From DASVFB01 sp963766345 (lineage in GTDB: Bacteria > Actinomycetota > Thermoleophilia > Gaiellales > Gaiellaceae): a DNA stretch of 64,000 nucleotides. Of this stretch, positions 30,791 to 39,195 are shown in pieces. The notes under the pieces are model-generated. The model was not told where the DNA came from. It made no database searches and saw nothing but the letters and a program-made list of their open reading frames with translations. Location: contig CAVXZL010000011.1 in the NCBI GenBank assembly GCA_963766345.1, positions 206,324 to 270,323 on the forward strand. Direction: 5' to 3'. How positions within the stretch are numbered: the stretch's first letter is position 1; each line of letters begins with the position of its first letter. A program made the position numbers and the translations under genes.

Positions 30791-31148
30791 CGAGCGTCTT
30801 CAGGTAGGAGAGGACGTCGGCCTCGTTGCCACCGGTGACGAGTCGCGCCGGCATGATCCCGCCGCCGTTGTCGATCTGCGCGCGCGCCGCCTCGACGGTG
30901 AGCGCGACGCCCGCCAGCCGCGGGCCGACCTTGCCCTCCGCGTGCGTCCCGTGACACGGGGCGCATTTCTGAAGGAAGACGACCTTTCCGTGCGCGACGT
31001 CGCCGAGCGTCACCGGCCCTGACGCGATCGAAGGGCTCGCGGGGTGGAGCTTCGCGAGCGTGAAGACTCCAGCCGAGACGACCACGAACAACACGAGCGG
31101 GAGCACGACGATCCGACGGAGGGGCCAACCCTGCCCGGATGTGGACAC
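30771..31148 (-). CDS. Membrane-anchored mono-heme cytochrome c
   Basis: 125 residues. One N-terminal membrane helix (IVVLPLVLFVVVSAGVFTLA) is followed by a class I cytochrome c domain with the heme motif Cys-Ala-Pro-Cys-His near residue 64 and a distal Met in GGGIMPARLV. HGKVVFLQK and GPRLAGVALT fit the same family (cbb3/alternative-complex III type small cytochromes). It carries electrons on the outer face of the membrane. It is next to a predicted heme-type membrane protein on the opposite strand, suggesting a small respiratory set. Confidence 0.92.
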   Translation of the reverse strand: MSTSGQGWPLRRIVVLPLVLFVVVSAGVFTLAKLHPASPSIASGPVTLGDVAHGKVVFLQKCAPCHGTHAEGKVGPRLAGVALTVEAARAQIDNGGGIMPARLVTGGNEADVLSYLKTLVIPGGS

Positions 31149-31185
31149 GCGGCCATCGTAAACCGTAGGCTCGGAGCCGACGGCG

Positions 31186-31659
31186 ATGATTCAGGCGAGC
31201 GTCTCCTCGACGTACACGGACTTCATGACGTCGATCTTCTCGACGGCGATCGCCGGGAAGGCGTGGTTCGCCACAGCGGCTGTGACGCTCGCGGTCGTCC
31301 AGGTGCTCACGGGCGCGCGCATCTTCGGGAAGCTCGAGCGCATCGTGCGCATCCCGCGACCGACGGTCAACCGCGTGCACCGGTGGTCGGGACGGCTCGC
31401 GTTCCTGTGCACGCTCCCGGTGGCGTTCCACTGCATCTTCATCCTCGGGTTCAAGACGACAAGCCCGCGCGTCGTCGCTCACTGCATCCTCGGCTCGTTC
31501 GTCTACGGCGTCTTCGTCGTCAAGGTGTTCTTCGTGCACGACCGCATGCACCCGCGCTGGGTGGTGCCGGTGATGGGAGGGATGATGGCGTCGGTGCTCG
31601 CGGGACTCTGGGCGACCTCGGCGCTCTGGTACTTCACGAACGTGCACTTCGGCTTTTGA
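31186..31659 (+). CDS. DUF6529-type membrane protein, probable b-heme binding
   Basis: 157 residues with four predicted membrane helices. His residues occur on helices in positions used for heme ligation (NRVHRWSGRLAFLCTLPVAF, then HCIFILGF, HCILGSFVYG, FVHDRMHPRW). The pattern resembles the DUF6529 family and cytochrome b561-like four-helix bundles; this link is by eye. It is divergent from the adjacent cytochrome c gene by 37 nt, consistent with a shared electron-transfer role. Its 3' end overlaps the Gfo/Idh gene by 26 nt. Confidence 0.7.
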   Translation: MIQASVSSTYTDFMTSIFSTAIAGKAWFATAAVTLAVVQVLTGARIFGKLERIVRIPRPTVNRVHRWSGRLAFLCTLPVAFHCIFILGFKTTSPRVVAHCILGSFVYGVFVVKVFFVHDRMHPRWVVPVMGGMMASVLAGLWATSALWYFTNVHFGF

Positions 31660-32584
31660 CGTCCGCCGCCGCGTAGAGCGCCTCGATCGTCCTCGCCTGC
31701 CCGAGCGCGTCGTCGCGGCCGAGCAGGAGCGGCGCCTCGCCGTGGATCGCGGCGCTCACGTTCTCGATCTGCAGCTTGTACGAGTCCTCGCGTTCGAAGG
31801 TCTCCTCGCGGCCGTCGACGATGATGCGCGGCGGGCGCGCGTGCCACGGATCGGGAACGAAGAGCTTGCCGTCGCTGCCGATCGCCTCGAGGCCGCTGTG
31901 CTCGTACGTGAACGACGAAGTGAACTCGGCGATGACGTCGTTCGCGAAGCGGAGCGTCCCGGTGAAGCGGACGTCGACTCCGTTCGGGCCGACGACCTGC
32001 TCGCCCTGCACGCGCTCGGGCTCCCCCGCGAGCAGGCGCGCGCCGCTGACGCAGTAACAACCGACGTCCATCAGCGAGCCGCCGTCGAGGTCGGCGCGGA
32101 GGCGGACGTCGGTCTCGCGCGTGAGCTCGAACCCGAACGTCGCGCGGATCGTCTGCAGCTCGCCGATCTCCGGCAGCAACTCGAGCACGCGCCTCGTCTG
32201 CGGGTTGTGGCGCCACATGAACGCCTCGGAGAGCACGAGGCCGCGGCGCTCCGCGAGGTCGAATGCCTCCTCGACGTCGGCGGCGCGACGGCTGTACGGC
32301 TTCTCGCACAGGACGTGCTTGCCCGCCTCGAGCGCGCGCATCGTCCACTCGTGGTGGAGGGAGTTCGGCAGCGAGATGTACACGGCATCGACGCCGTCGT
32401 CGGCGAGCAGCGCGTCGTACGAGCCGTGCGCGCGTGGGATGTCGTATTCCCGCGCGTACGTGTCGGCGCGAGCCCGGTCGCGGCTCGCGACGGCGACGAC
32501 CTCCACGTCTGCGAGGCGTGCGCCCGCGATCACGACGCGATTGATGTTCGCGGTCGAGAGGATGCCCCAGCGGGTTACGTGCAT
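31634..32584 (-). CDS. Gfo/Idh/MocA-family oxidoreductase
   Basis: 316 residues. The Rossmann start WGILSTANINRVVIAGARLA binds NAD(P). The family motif ALEAGKHVLCEKPYSR carries the catalytic-region Lys (EKP) and GGSLMDVGCYCVSGARLLAG is the second signature. Members oxidise hydroxyls of sugars or inositols, and the substrate here is not resolvable. Close homology to the gene at 42249-43322 (same CYCVSG and EKP blocks) suggests paralogues with different sugar preference. The ATG lies 27 nt from a divergent metallo-beta-lactamase-like gene. Confidence 0.92.
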   Translation of the reverse strand: MHVTRWGILSTANINRVVIAGARLADVEVVAVASRDRARADTYAREYDIPRAHGSYDALLADDGVDAVYISLPNSLHHEWTMRALEAGKHVLCEKPYSRRAADVEEAFDLAERRGLVLSEAFMWRHNPQTRRVLELLPEIGELQTIRATFGFELTRETDVRLRADLDGGSLMDVGCYCVSGARLLAGEPERVQGEQVVGPNGVDVRFTGTLRFANDVIAEFTSSFTYEHSGLEAIGSDGKLFVPDPWHARPPRIIVDGREETFEREDSYKLQIENVSAAIHGEAPLLLGRDDALGQARTIEALYAAADVKSRSARS

Positions 32585-32611
32585 CGGCGCTCAGCGTAAA
32601 GTCGGCGAGCC

Positions 32612-33154
32612 ATGGACGTGCAAGAGCTGGGGCCCGGCCTCTGGCGGTGGACGGCGCGGCATCCCGAGTGGGACGACCGCGAGGTGAGCTGCGCGTACGT
32701 CGAGGCGTCGGGCTCCGTCGTGCTCGTCGACCCGCTCGTGCCGCGCAACGACGAGGAGCGCTTCTACCGTGCGCTCGATCGCGACGTCGAGCGGCTCGCG
32801 GGCCCGGTTCTGATCGTCTTGACGAACCCGTGGCACAGGCGCAGCTCCGCCGAGCTGGCGCAGCGCTACGGCGCGGCGGTGCACGCCGCCGGCGAGAGTC
32901 TGCCTCGCGGCTTCGAGGCCTACCCCGGCGGGATGCAGCCGGAGGACTTCGTCGTCTTCGCGCCGTCGCACCGCGCGCTCTTCACCGGCGACACGGTCGT
33001 CGACGGCGAGCCTTGTCCCGAGGACTGGCTCGCGGCCGGACGCGAGCATCACTTCGCGTGCCTGCGGCGCCTGCTCGAGCTCGACGCAGATCTCGTCGTG
33101 CCGTCGCACGGCGAGCCGTTCCCGCTCGAGCAGCTCGCGCGGGCCGTGCGGTAG
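32612..33154 (+). CDS. Metallo-beta-lactamase-fold protein without the metal motif
   Basis: 180 residues. The opening LGPGLWRWTARHPEWDD, the VVLVDPLVP strand, ALFTGDTVVDG and VVPSHGEP mark the metallo-beta-lactamase fold. The first metal motif HxHxDH is replaced by TNPWHRRSSAEL, with only one His. The residues Asp (GDT) and His (SHGEP) remain. It is therefore probably not a standard two-metal hydrolase. It lies among sugar catabolism genes and reads convergently toward galK. Function unknown. Confidence 0.75.
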   Translation: MDVQELGPGLWRWTARHPEWDDREVSCAYVEASGSVVLVDPLVPRNDEERFYRALDRDVERLAGPVLIVLTNPWHRRSSAELAQRYGAAVHAAGESLPRGFEAYPGGMQPEDFVVFAPSHRALFTGDTVVDGEPCPEDWLAAGREHHFACLRRLLELDADLVVPSHGEPFPLEQLARAVR

Positions 33155-33159
33155 GCGCG

Positions 33160-34134
33160 TCACAGCTCGCGTGCTCCGTCGGACGCCACGCAGACGTGCA
33201 CCGCGCCCTTGTCGCCGAAGCGCTTCCGGTACTCGCCGAGGACTTGCCGCCCGACCTCGTCGGCGCGTTCCTCGCCGACGAGCGCGACGATCGAGCCGCC
33301 GAAGCCGCCTCCGGTCATGCGCGCTGCCAGGGCACCCGCCGCGACGGCGAGCTCGACGAGAGCGTCCAGCTCCGGGATCGTAACCTCGAAGTCGTCGCGC
33401 AGGCTTGCGTGGCCCTCGGCGAAGACGCTCCCGAGCTCGCCGAGCCGCGGCTGTCCGGGCTCGCGCAGGATCGCGACGACCTCGCGCACGCGCTCGTTCT
33501 CCGTCTCGATATGCCGAACGCGGGCCGCGTGACCCGCCTCCAGCTCGCGCCGCCGGTCTGCGTACGCGGACGACTCGAGCTGCCGTGTGACGCCCGACTC
33601 CACGACGAGGAGCGCGAGCCGCGGCGGCAGCGGCACGTGCTCGTACTCGAGCGTGCCCGTATCGAGCAGGAGCGCGTGCCCGGCGCGGCCGAGCAGCGAC
33701 GCGGCCTGATCCATGATTCCGCTCGGGACGCCGACGGCTCGATGCTCGGCGCGCTGCAACGCGCGGGCGAGGTCGAGTCGCTCGACCTCGAAGTCGGCGA
33801 CCGCGCACAGCGCCGTTGCGACCGCGACCTCGAGTGCCGCCGACGAAGAGAGTCCGGCGCCGATCGGGAGGGTCGACCGCACGGTTCCCTCGATCCCGAC
33901 GGGCGGCCTCCCGAGCGCGGCCAGCTCCTCCTCCACCGCCGTGACGTAGCGCTGCCAGCCGCTGTCGTCCGGGAACGCGTCAGACTCGAGCGACGTCGTC
34001 TCGGCCGCAGCGCACTCCACGCGAATGCCGAGGTCGAGCGCGACCGGCAGCACGAGCCCCCCGACGAGGTCCGTGTACTCGCCGATCAGGTTGACGCGGC
34101 CCGGAGCCCAGAACGCCCGTGTCTCTACCCCCAG
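33160..34134 (-). CDS. galK: Galactokinase
   Basis: 324 residues of the GHMP kinase family. APGRVNLIGEYTDLVGG is the galactokinase signature near the N-terminus, LPIGAGLSSSAALEVA is the ATP phosphate loop, and RMTGGGFGGSIVAL is motif three. It phosphorylates galactose to galactose-1-phosphate (Leloir pathway). A canonical start is missing where the protein must begin: the frame enters from the end of the SDR gene, and the best codon is CTG 34134, preceded by GGAGG four bases upstream. The SDR stop (TAG) lies within the first codons. It forms an operon with the SDR. Confidence 0.92.
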   Translation of the reverse strand: MGVETRAFWAPGRVNLIGEYTDLVGGLVLPVALDLGIRVECAAAETTSLESDAFPDDSGWQRYVTAVEEELAALGRPPVGIEGTVRSTLPIGAGLSSSAALEVAVATALCAVADFEVERLDLARALQRAEHRAVGVPSGIMDQAASLLGRAGHALLLDTGTLEYEHVPLPPRLALLVVESGVTRQLESSAYADRRRELEAGHAARVRHIETENERVREVVAILREPGQPRLGELGSVFAEGHASLRDDFEVTIPELDALVELAVAAGALAARMTGGGFGGSIVALVGEERADEVGRQVLGEYRKRFGDKGAVHVCVASDGAREL

Positions 34135-34826
34135 GACGCCTCCGTGACGGGCCGGAACGCGGTCTCGAGGATCCGGTGGTTCCGCGGCCGCGTGAGGACG
34201 AAGACGACGACCTCCGCGACGTCGTCGGCGCTCATCATCCCCGGCAGCGCGTCCGGCGTGCGGCCGCGGCCGTCGTCGAGCGCGAAGTCGGTCGCCACCC
34301 CGCCCGGACAGACGTTCGTACAGCGGACGCCGCGCTCGCGCAGCTCGTGGTCGAGCGCGCGCGTGAATCCGACTTGGCCGAACTTCGAGGCGCAGTACGT
34401 CGCTTCGAACGGCAGGCCGCGGCGACCGGCTTCGGATGCGACCGTGACGAGGTCCGCAGCGCCGGACTCGACGAGGTGCGGCAGCGCGGCACGCACCGCG
34501 TAGAGCGTCCCTTTGAGGTTCACGTCGATCATCTCGTCGAGATGCTCGCGCGAGAGGTCGAGGAACGGGCCGTACGCACCGACGCCCGCATTCGCGACGA
34601 GGATGTCGAGCTTGCCGAAGCGCTCGACGGTTGCCGCGACGATCGACTCGAGCTGCTCGAGCTCGCGGACGTCGCACGGCTGCGCGACGGCGTCGAGGCC
34701 GAGATCGTCGCCGCTCCGCGACGCGAGCCCGAGCCTCACGCCGCGCTCGGCGAGCATGCGCGCGACCGCGGCGCCGATGCCGCGGCTGGCGCCGGTGATC
34801 AGCGCCACCTTTCCTTCGAGCGTCAT
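34125..34826 (-). CDS. Short-chain dehydrogenase/reductase
   Basis: 233 residues, classical SDR. The cofactor motif is TGASRGIG at about 11-18, with NAG in VANAGVGAYG. The catalytic Ser is in VTVASEAG and the Tyr-x3-Lys in ATYCASKFG. It is cytoplasmic and NAD(P)-dependent; the substrate is probably a sugar or polyol given its neighbours. It is upstream of galK with a 10-nt overlap. The region before its ATG has TTCGTATGAA, close to the TTCGTATACGAA palindrome before the sugar-binding protein, which hints at shared control. Confidence 0.92.
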   Translation of the reverse strand: MTLEGKVALITGASRGIGAAVARMLAERGVRLGLASRSGDDLGLDAVAQPCDVRELEQLESIVAATVERFGKLDILVANAGVGAYGPFLDLSREHLDEMIDVNLKGTLYAVRAALPHLVESGAADLVTVASEAGRRGLPFEATYCASKFGQVGFTRALDHELRERGVRCTNVCPGGVATDFALDDGRGRTPDALPGMMSADDVAEVVVFVLTRPRNHRILETAFRPVTEASWG

Positions 34827-34901
34827 GGAACCTCCCTTTCGTATGAATCGCCGGACGCGCGGAACCTCACCACATCCGGAGGCGCGTGGGAGGATCGAAG
34901 C

Positions 34902-35825
34902 ATGGACGTCGTCTGCCTCGGGATCCTCGTCGCCGACGTCATCTGCCGGCCGGTCGACGAGCTGCCGGCGCGCGGCACGCTCGGCCTCGCCGGCGAGATC
35001 GAGCTCCAGGGCGGCGGCTGCGCACTGAACACGGCCAGCGCGCTCGCCCGGCTCGGTCTGCAGGCGGGCGTCGCGGGCAAGGTCGGAGCGGATCGATTCG
35101 GCGACTTCATCGTCGATCTGCTGGACGAGCGCGGTGTCGACCGGAGCGCTCTCGTGCGCGGAGACGACGCGCCGACGTCGGCGACGGTCGCGCTCGTCGC
35201 GTCGGACGGCACGCGGACGTTCCTCCACGTCCCGGGCGCGAACGGAACGCTGCGCGCCGAGGAGCTCGCGCCCGAGCTGCTGTACGCGGGCCGTGCTCTG
35301 CACGCCGCCGGCCAGCTCGTGATGCCGGCGCTCGACGGAGAGCCGTTCGCAGCGCTGCTCGCCGAGGCACGGCGGCGCGGCCTCGTCACGAGCCTCGACA
35401 CCGTCTTCGACGCGAGCGGCCGCTGGGAGCGGGTGCTTCCCTCGCTCCCGCACGTCGATCTTTTCACGCCATCGCTCGAGGAGGCGCACGGGATCACGGG
35501 CGAGAGCGAGCCCGCCCGCGCCGCGGCGTGGCTCCGCGAACGCGGCGCCGGTGCGGTCGCGGTCACGCTCGGCCCGGACGGCTGCTATGCGTCGGGGCCC
35601 GCGTTCGAGGGCTACGTGCCCGCGCCTGCCGTCGCCGCGGTCGACGGGACCGGGTCGGGAGACGCGTTCGCGGCGGGCCTCCTGTACGCGACGCTCGCGG
35701 GCTGGGGATTCGAGCGGGGCGTTCGGTTCGCCTGCGCGGCCGGAGCTCTCGCGACCTCGGCCGTGGGCGCGTACGACGGAGTGCTGGGAGTCGAGGAGAC
35801 GCTCGCGCTCGCGGGCCCGGCATAG
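34902..35825 (+). CDS. PfkB-family carbohydrate kinase
   Basis: 307 residues, ribokinase fold. The N-terminal lid begins MDVVCLGILVADVICRPVDE, with GGCALNTASALARLG as the first PfkB signature, and AAVDGTGSGDAFAAGLLYA carries the catalytic Asp (GSGD). It phosphorylates a sugar or a 2-keto-sugar acid. It is divergent from the SDR-galK pair and 124 nt upstream of the sugar importer, suggesting a common sugar pathway. The sugar cannot be told from sequence alone. Confidence 0.93.
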   Translation: MDVVCLGILVADVICRPVDELPARGTLGLAGEIELQGGGCALNTASALARLGLQAGVAGKVGADRFGDFIVDLLDERGVDRSALVRGDDAPTSATVALVASDGTRTFLHVPGANGTLRAEELAPELLYAGRALHAAGQLVMPALDGEPFAALLAEARRRGLVTSLDTVFDASGRWERVLPSLPHVDLFTPSLEEAHGITGESEPARAAAWLRERGAGAVAVTLGPDGCYASGPAFEGYVPAPAVAAVDGTGSGDAFAAGLLYATLAGWGFERGVRFACAAGALATSAVGAYDGVLGVEETLALAGPA

Positions 35826-35923
35826 AGGGCGGCGGCGACTTGACGGAGGTCGCGAAATCCGCGACGCTTCCGCGCGACTCCTCTTTGTGCCGAGCGGGAG
35901 GCACGGAGCCGACGGAGGACCGG

Positions 35924-35935
35924 TTCGTATACGAA
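35924..35935. promoter_or_regulatory. 12-bp palindrome, probable operator of the sugar importer
   Basis: TTCGTATACGAA is a perfect palindrome 14 nt before the GTG of the substrate-binding gene, next to its ribosome-binding site. An imperfect copy (TTCGTATGAA) sits before the SDR gene near 34837-34846. Confidence 0.5.
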
Positions 35936-35949
35936 GGAAGGAGAACCAC

Positions 35950-37029
35950 GTGAAGCATGTTTCTCGGAAGGTGGTCGCGCTCGCGCTCATTGCCGCGGTC
36001 GGCGCGCTCACCATCGCTGTTGCCGTCGCCGCGGCCAGCAGCGGCAAGAAGTCGGCCGACATTCAGGTGTGCGTCCTGCTCCCGGACACGAAGTCGTCCG
36101 TTCGCTGGGTGCAGTTCGACGCTCCGGCGTTCGCCAAGGCGCTCAAGGCGGCCGGGGTCACCTATTCGATCAACAACGCGCTGAACGACCCGCAGAAGCA
36201 GAAGTCGCAGGCGCAGACGTGTCTCCAAGCCGGCGCGAAGGTCGTCGTCGAGACCTCGCTCGACAACGGCTCCGCCTCTGCGATCGAGAAGCTGTTCACG
36301 TCGAAGGGCGGCTATGCGATCGACTACGACCGTCAGGTGATCGGCGGCACGGCGGCCGTGTACGTCACCTTCGACGGCAAGGCGGTCGGCCAGGCGCAGG
36401 CGAACGGAATCATCTCCGCGTTGAAGGCGAAGGGCAAGTACGGCTCGAAGCCCGTCGTCGCCGAGCTCTGGGGCGGTCCGACCGACCAGAACGCGTTCTG
36501 GTTCAAGAGCGGAAACGACGCGGTCCTGAATCCGCTCTTCAAGAGCGGCAAGCTCAGCAAGGGCCCGCAGCAGTTCGTGCCCGACTGGCTCGCGACGAAT
36601 GCGGCGCCGATCTTCTCCCAGATGCTCGTGAAGACGAACAGCAAGATCGATGCGGCGATCGCGGCGAACGACAACATCGCCGGCGCGGTCATCGCGACGT
36701 TGAAGGCGAAGCATCTGCAGCCGATCCCGCTCAGCGGCCAGGACGCGTCCGCGCAGGGCGTGCAGTACATCCTCGCCGGGTGGCAGACCGGGACGGTCTA
36801 CAAGTACGTGCCCGACGAGGCGAAGGCTGCAGCCGCAGCCGCCGTGGCGCTCATCCACGGCAAGAAGCCGAAGTCGAACACGTTCAGGCTGAACGGCAAG
36901 AAGAAGGAGCCGACCCAGACGATTCCCGTCGTCTGGATCACGAAGGCGAACTACAAGCGGCTCTTCACGGACGGCTTCCTGAAGAGGAGCCAGGTCTGCG
37001 TCGGGACGTACAAGCAGTACTGCAAGTAA
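35950..37029 (+). CDS. ABC sugar transporter substrate-binding protein (xylose type)
   Basis: 359 residues. The Sec signal peptide (about 1-30, ALALIAAVGALTIAVAVAAA) is followed by a periplasmic-binding fold of the ribose/xylose group: DIQVCVLLPDTKSSVRWVQF, then YAIDYDRQVIGGTAAVYVTF and PIPLSGQDASAQGVQYILAG. This is closest in style to XylF. It has no lipobox Cys at the usual place, and the binding of sugars is by hinge closure. The GTG start at 35950 has AAGGAAGGAG upstream. It leads a three-gene importer operon. Confidence 0.92.
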   Translation: MKHVSRKVVALALIAAVGALTIAVAVAAASSGKKSADIQVCVLLPDTKSSVRWVQFDAPAFAKALKAAGVTYSINNALNDPQKQKSQAQTCLQAGAKVVVETSLDNGSASAIEKLFTSKGGYAIDYDRQVIGGTAAVYVTFDGKAVGQAQANGIISALKAKGKYGSKPVVAELWGGPTDQNAFWFKSGNDAVLNPLFKSGKLSKGPQQFVPDWLATNAAPIFSQMLVKTNSKIDAAIAANDNIAGAVIATLKAKHLQPIPLSGQDASAQGVQYILAGWQTGTVYKYVPDEAKAAAAAAVALIHGKKPKSNTFRLNGKKKEPTQTIPVVWITKANYKRLFTDGFLKRSQVCVGTYKQYCK

Positions 37030-37098
37030 GTCGATCGATCGCCGGTGGGGACGTCAACGAGGCGTCCCCACCGTGTATGTGGTAGGAAACGCGCCACG

Positions 37099-37890
37099 GT
37101 GACCGAGAGCGAGACACCTCTCCTCGAGCTTCGCGGCATCACGAAGTCGTTCGGTTCCGTGCAGGCGCTGACCGACGTCGACTTCGAAGTCCGCCACGGC
37201 GAGGTGATGGCGCTCGTGGGGGACAACGGCGCGGGCAAGTCGACGCTGATCAAGTGCATCGCCGGCACGCACGCGCCGGACAGCGGCGCGACGTTCTTCG
37301 AGGGCAAGGAAGTCCACATCCATGGGCCCAAGGACGCGGCCCACCTGGGAATCGAAGTCGTCTACCAGGACCTCGCGCTGTGCGACAACCTGGACGTCGT
37401 CCAGAACATGTACCTCGGCCGCGAGGAGCACAACTGGATGCTGCAGCTCAACGAGCCGAGGATGGAGCGTCGGACGGCCGAGACGCTGAAGTCGCTCGCG
37501 GTGACGACGATCGGCTCGATCCGGCAGCCGGTCGCAACGCTCTCGGGCGGCCAGCGTCAGTCGATCGCGGTTGCGAAGGCGGTGCAGTGGAACTCGAAGC
37601 TCGTGATCCTCGACGAGCCGACCGCCGCGCTCGGCGTCGCTCAGACCGAGCAGGTGCTTGCGCTCGTCAATCGCCTCGCCGACCAGGGGCTCTCGGTCGT
37701 GCTCATCTCACACAACCTGCACGACGTGTTCGAGACGGCGCACCGGATCACGGTGCTGCGGCTCGGGCGCAACGCCGGTGTCTACGAACGCGCCAAGACG
37801 ACGCAGCAGGAGGTCGTGCAGGCGATCACGGCCGGGGCACCCACGAAGGTCTCCGGAATTCCGGATACGGCTCCGGGAGTCGCGACGTGA
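37099..37890 (+). CDS. ABC sugar transporter ATP-binding protein
   Basis: 263 residues, a single nucleotide-binding domain: Walker A GDNGAGKST, Q-loop VVYQDLALCDNL, signature LSGGQRQS, Walker B LVILDEPTAALG and switch His in LISHN. It is one half the length of the fused tandem ATPases (XylG/RbsA ~500 residues), so two copies must pair. GTG 37099 is chosen over an earlier frame start because homologues begin LLELRGITKSFGSVQALTDV nearby. It ends in a GTGA overlap with the permease. Confidence 0.94.
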   Translation: MTESETPLLELRGITKSFGSVQALTDVDFEVRHGEVMALVGDNGAGKSTLIKCIAGTHAPDSGATFFEGKEVHIHGPKDAAHLGIEVVYQDLALCDNLDVVQNMYLGREEHNWMLQLNEPRMERRTAETLKSLAVTTIGSIRQPVATLSGGQRQSIAVAKAVQWNSKLVILDEPTAALGVAQTEQVLALVNRLADQGLSVVLISHNLHDVFETAHRITVLRLGRNAGVYERAKTTQQEVVQAITAGAPTKVSGIPDTAPGVAT

Positions 37891-39176
37891 CGACCGAGGT
37901 CGACGTCGTCGGTCAAGACCGACTGCCGCCCGAAGAAGCCGCACCGCCGCAGGCCGGCCTCGCCCGGCGCGGCTGGGACAACCTCCGCTCCGGCAACCTC
38001 GGCGCTCTCCCGCTCGCCCTCGGGCTCGTGTTCATCGTCGTCTTCTTCAGCTTCAAGGCGACGAACTTCTTCACGGCCGGCAACTTCATCAACATCGTCG
38101 TGCAGATGGCGGGGACGACGATGCTCGCCTACGGCGTCGTGTTCGTCCTCCTGCTCGGCGAGATCGACCTCTCGATCTCGTACGTCGCCGGGATCGGCGC
38201 CCTCACCGTCGCGATTCTCCAGAACCCCGGCTCGCCCGCGAGATTCCTCGGAGTCGAGCTGAGCAGCCACGAGCTCAACGGTCTCGTCGCGATGGTCGTC
38301 GCCGTGCTGGCGTGCGCCGTGATCGGCTTACTCCAGGGCACCGTCGTCGCCAAGGTCGGGGTGCCGTCGTTCGTTGTGACCCTTGGCGGCTTCCTCATCT
38401 GGCAAGGCGTGATCCTTCACCGGCTCGAGGTGCCGGGCTCGATCATCATCCAGGACCGCTGGATCAACTACACGGCGAATTACACGTTTTCGCACCTCGC
38501 CGGGTGGTTGATCGCCGGCCTCATCACCGGCCTCTACGCGGCCGTGACGTTAGGCGGCGTCATCGGCAAGCGCCGGGCGGGCATCGCCGTCCAGGATCCT
38601 GCGCTGGTCATTCTCAAGGTCGTCGGGGTCGCCGTTGCGAGCTTCGGGACGGTGGCGATCTGCAACCACGTGGTGATTCAGGGCACGCCGCTCGGCTTGC
38701 CGCTGCCCGGCGTGATCATCGTCGTGTTCCTCGTCGCCTTGACGTATCTCGCCAAGCGGACGATATTCGGCCGCCACGTCTACGCGGTCGGCGGCAACGC
38801 CGAGGCCGCCCGCCGCGCAGGCATCAACGTCTCGAGGATCCGGATCCTCGTCTTCATGATCTCGAGCTCGATGGCCGCGGTCGGCGGCATCATCCTCGCC
38901 GCGAACGTCAACTCGGTCGACCTCAACTTCGGCGGCGGCACGCTGCTCTTGAACTCAATCGCGGCGGCTGTGATCGGCGGCACGAGCCTCTTCGGAGGGC
39001 GCGGCGAGGTGTGGAGCGCGTTCATTGGAGCGGCCGTGATCGCGACCGTCTCGAACGGGCTGAACACGGCCGGTTATTCGTCCGGGACGATCTACATCGT
39101 CACGGGCGTCATCCTCCTGCTCGCTGTCACGCTCGACACGATCGGGCGGCGACTGCAGGTCAAGTCAGGCCGCTAG
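37887..39176 (+). CDS. ABC sugar transporter permease (XylH type)
   Basis: 429 residues with about 10-11 membrane helices. GEIDLSISYVAGIGALTVAI and GGTLLLNSIAAAVIGGTSLF are the two conserved blocks of the branched-chain/ribose-type permeases, with KRTIFGRHVYAVGGNAEAAR as the cytoplasmic coupling region. The length of over 400 fits XylH rather than RbsC (about 320). It is the membrane channel of the importer encoded by the two genes before it. The start is GTG 37887 by overlap. Confidence 0.94.
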   Translation: MTTEVDVVGQDRLPPEEAAPPQAGLARRGWDNLRSGNLGALPLALGLVFIVVFFSFKATNFFTAGNFINIVVQMAGTTMLAYGVVFVLLLGEIDLSISYVAGIGALTVAILQNPGSPARFLGVELSSHELNGLVAMVVAVLACAVIGLLQGTVVAKVGVPSFVVTLGGFLIWQGVILHRLEVPGSIIIQDRWINYTANYTFSHLAGWLIAGLITGLYAAVTLGGVIGKRRAGIAVQDPALVILKVVGVAVASFGTVAICNHVVIQGTPLGLPLPGVIIVVFLVALTYLAKRTIFGRHVYAVGGNAEAARRAGINVSRIRILVFMISSSMAAVGGIILAANVNSVDLNFGGGTLLLNSIAAAVIGGTSLFGGRGEVWSAFIGAAVIATVSNGLNTAGYSSGTIYIVTGVILLLAVTLDTIGRRLQVKSGR

Positions 39177-39195
39177 CGCCGCCGCGCCTTGGGCG

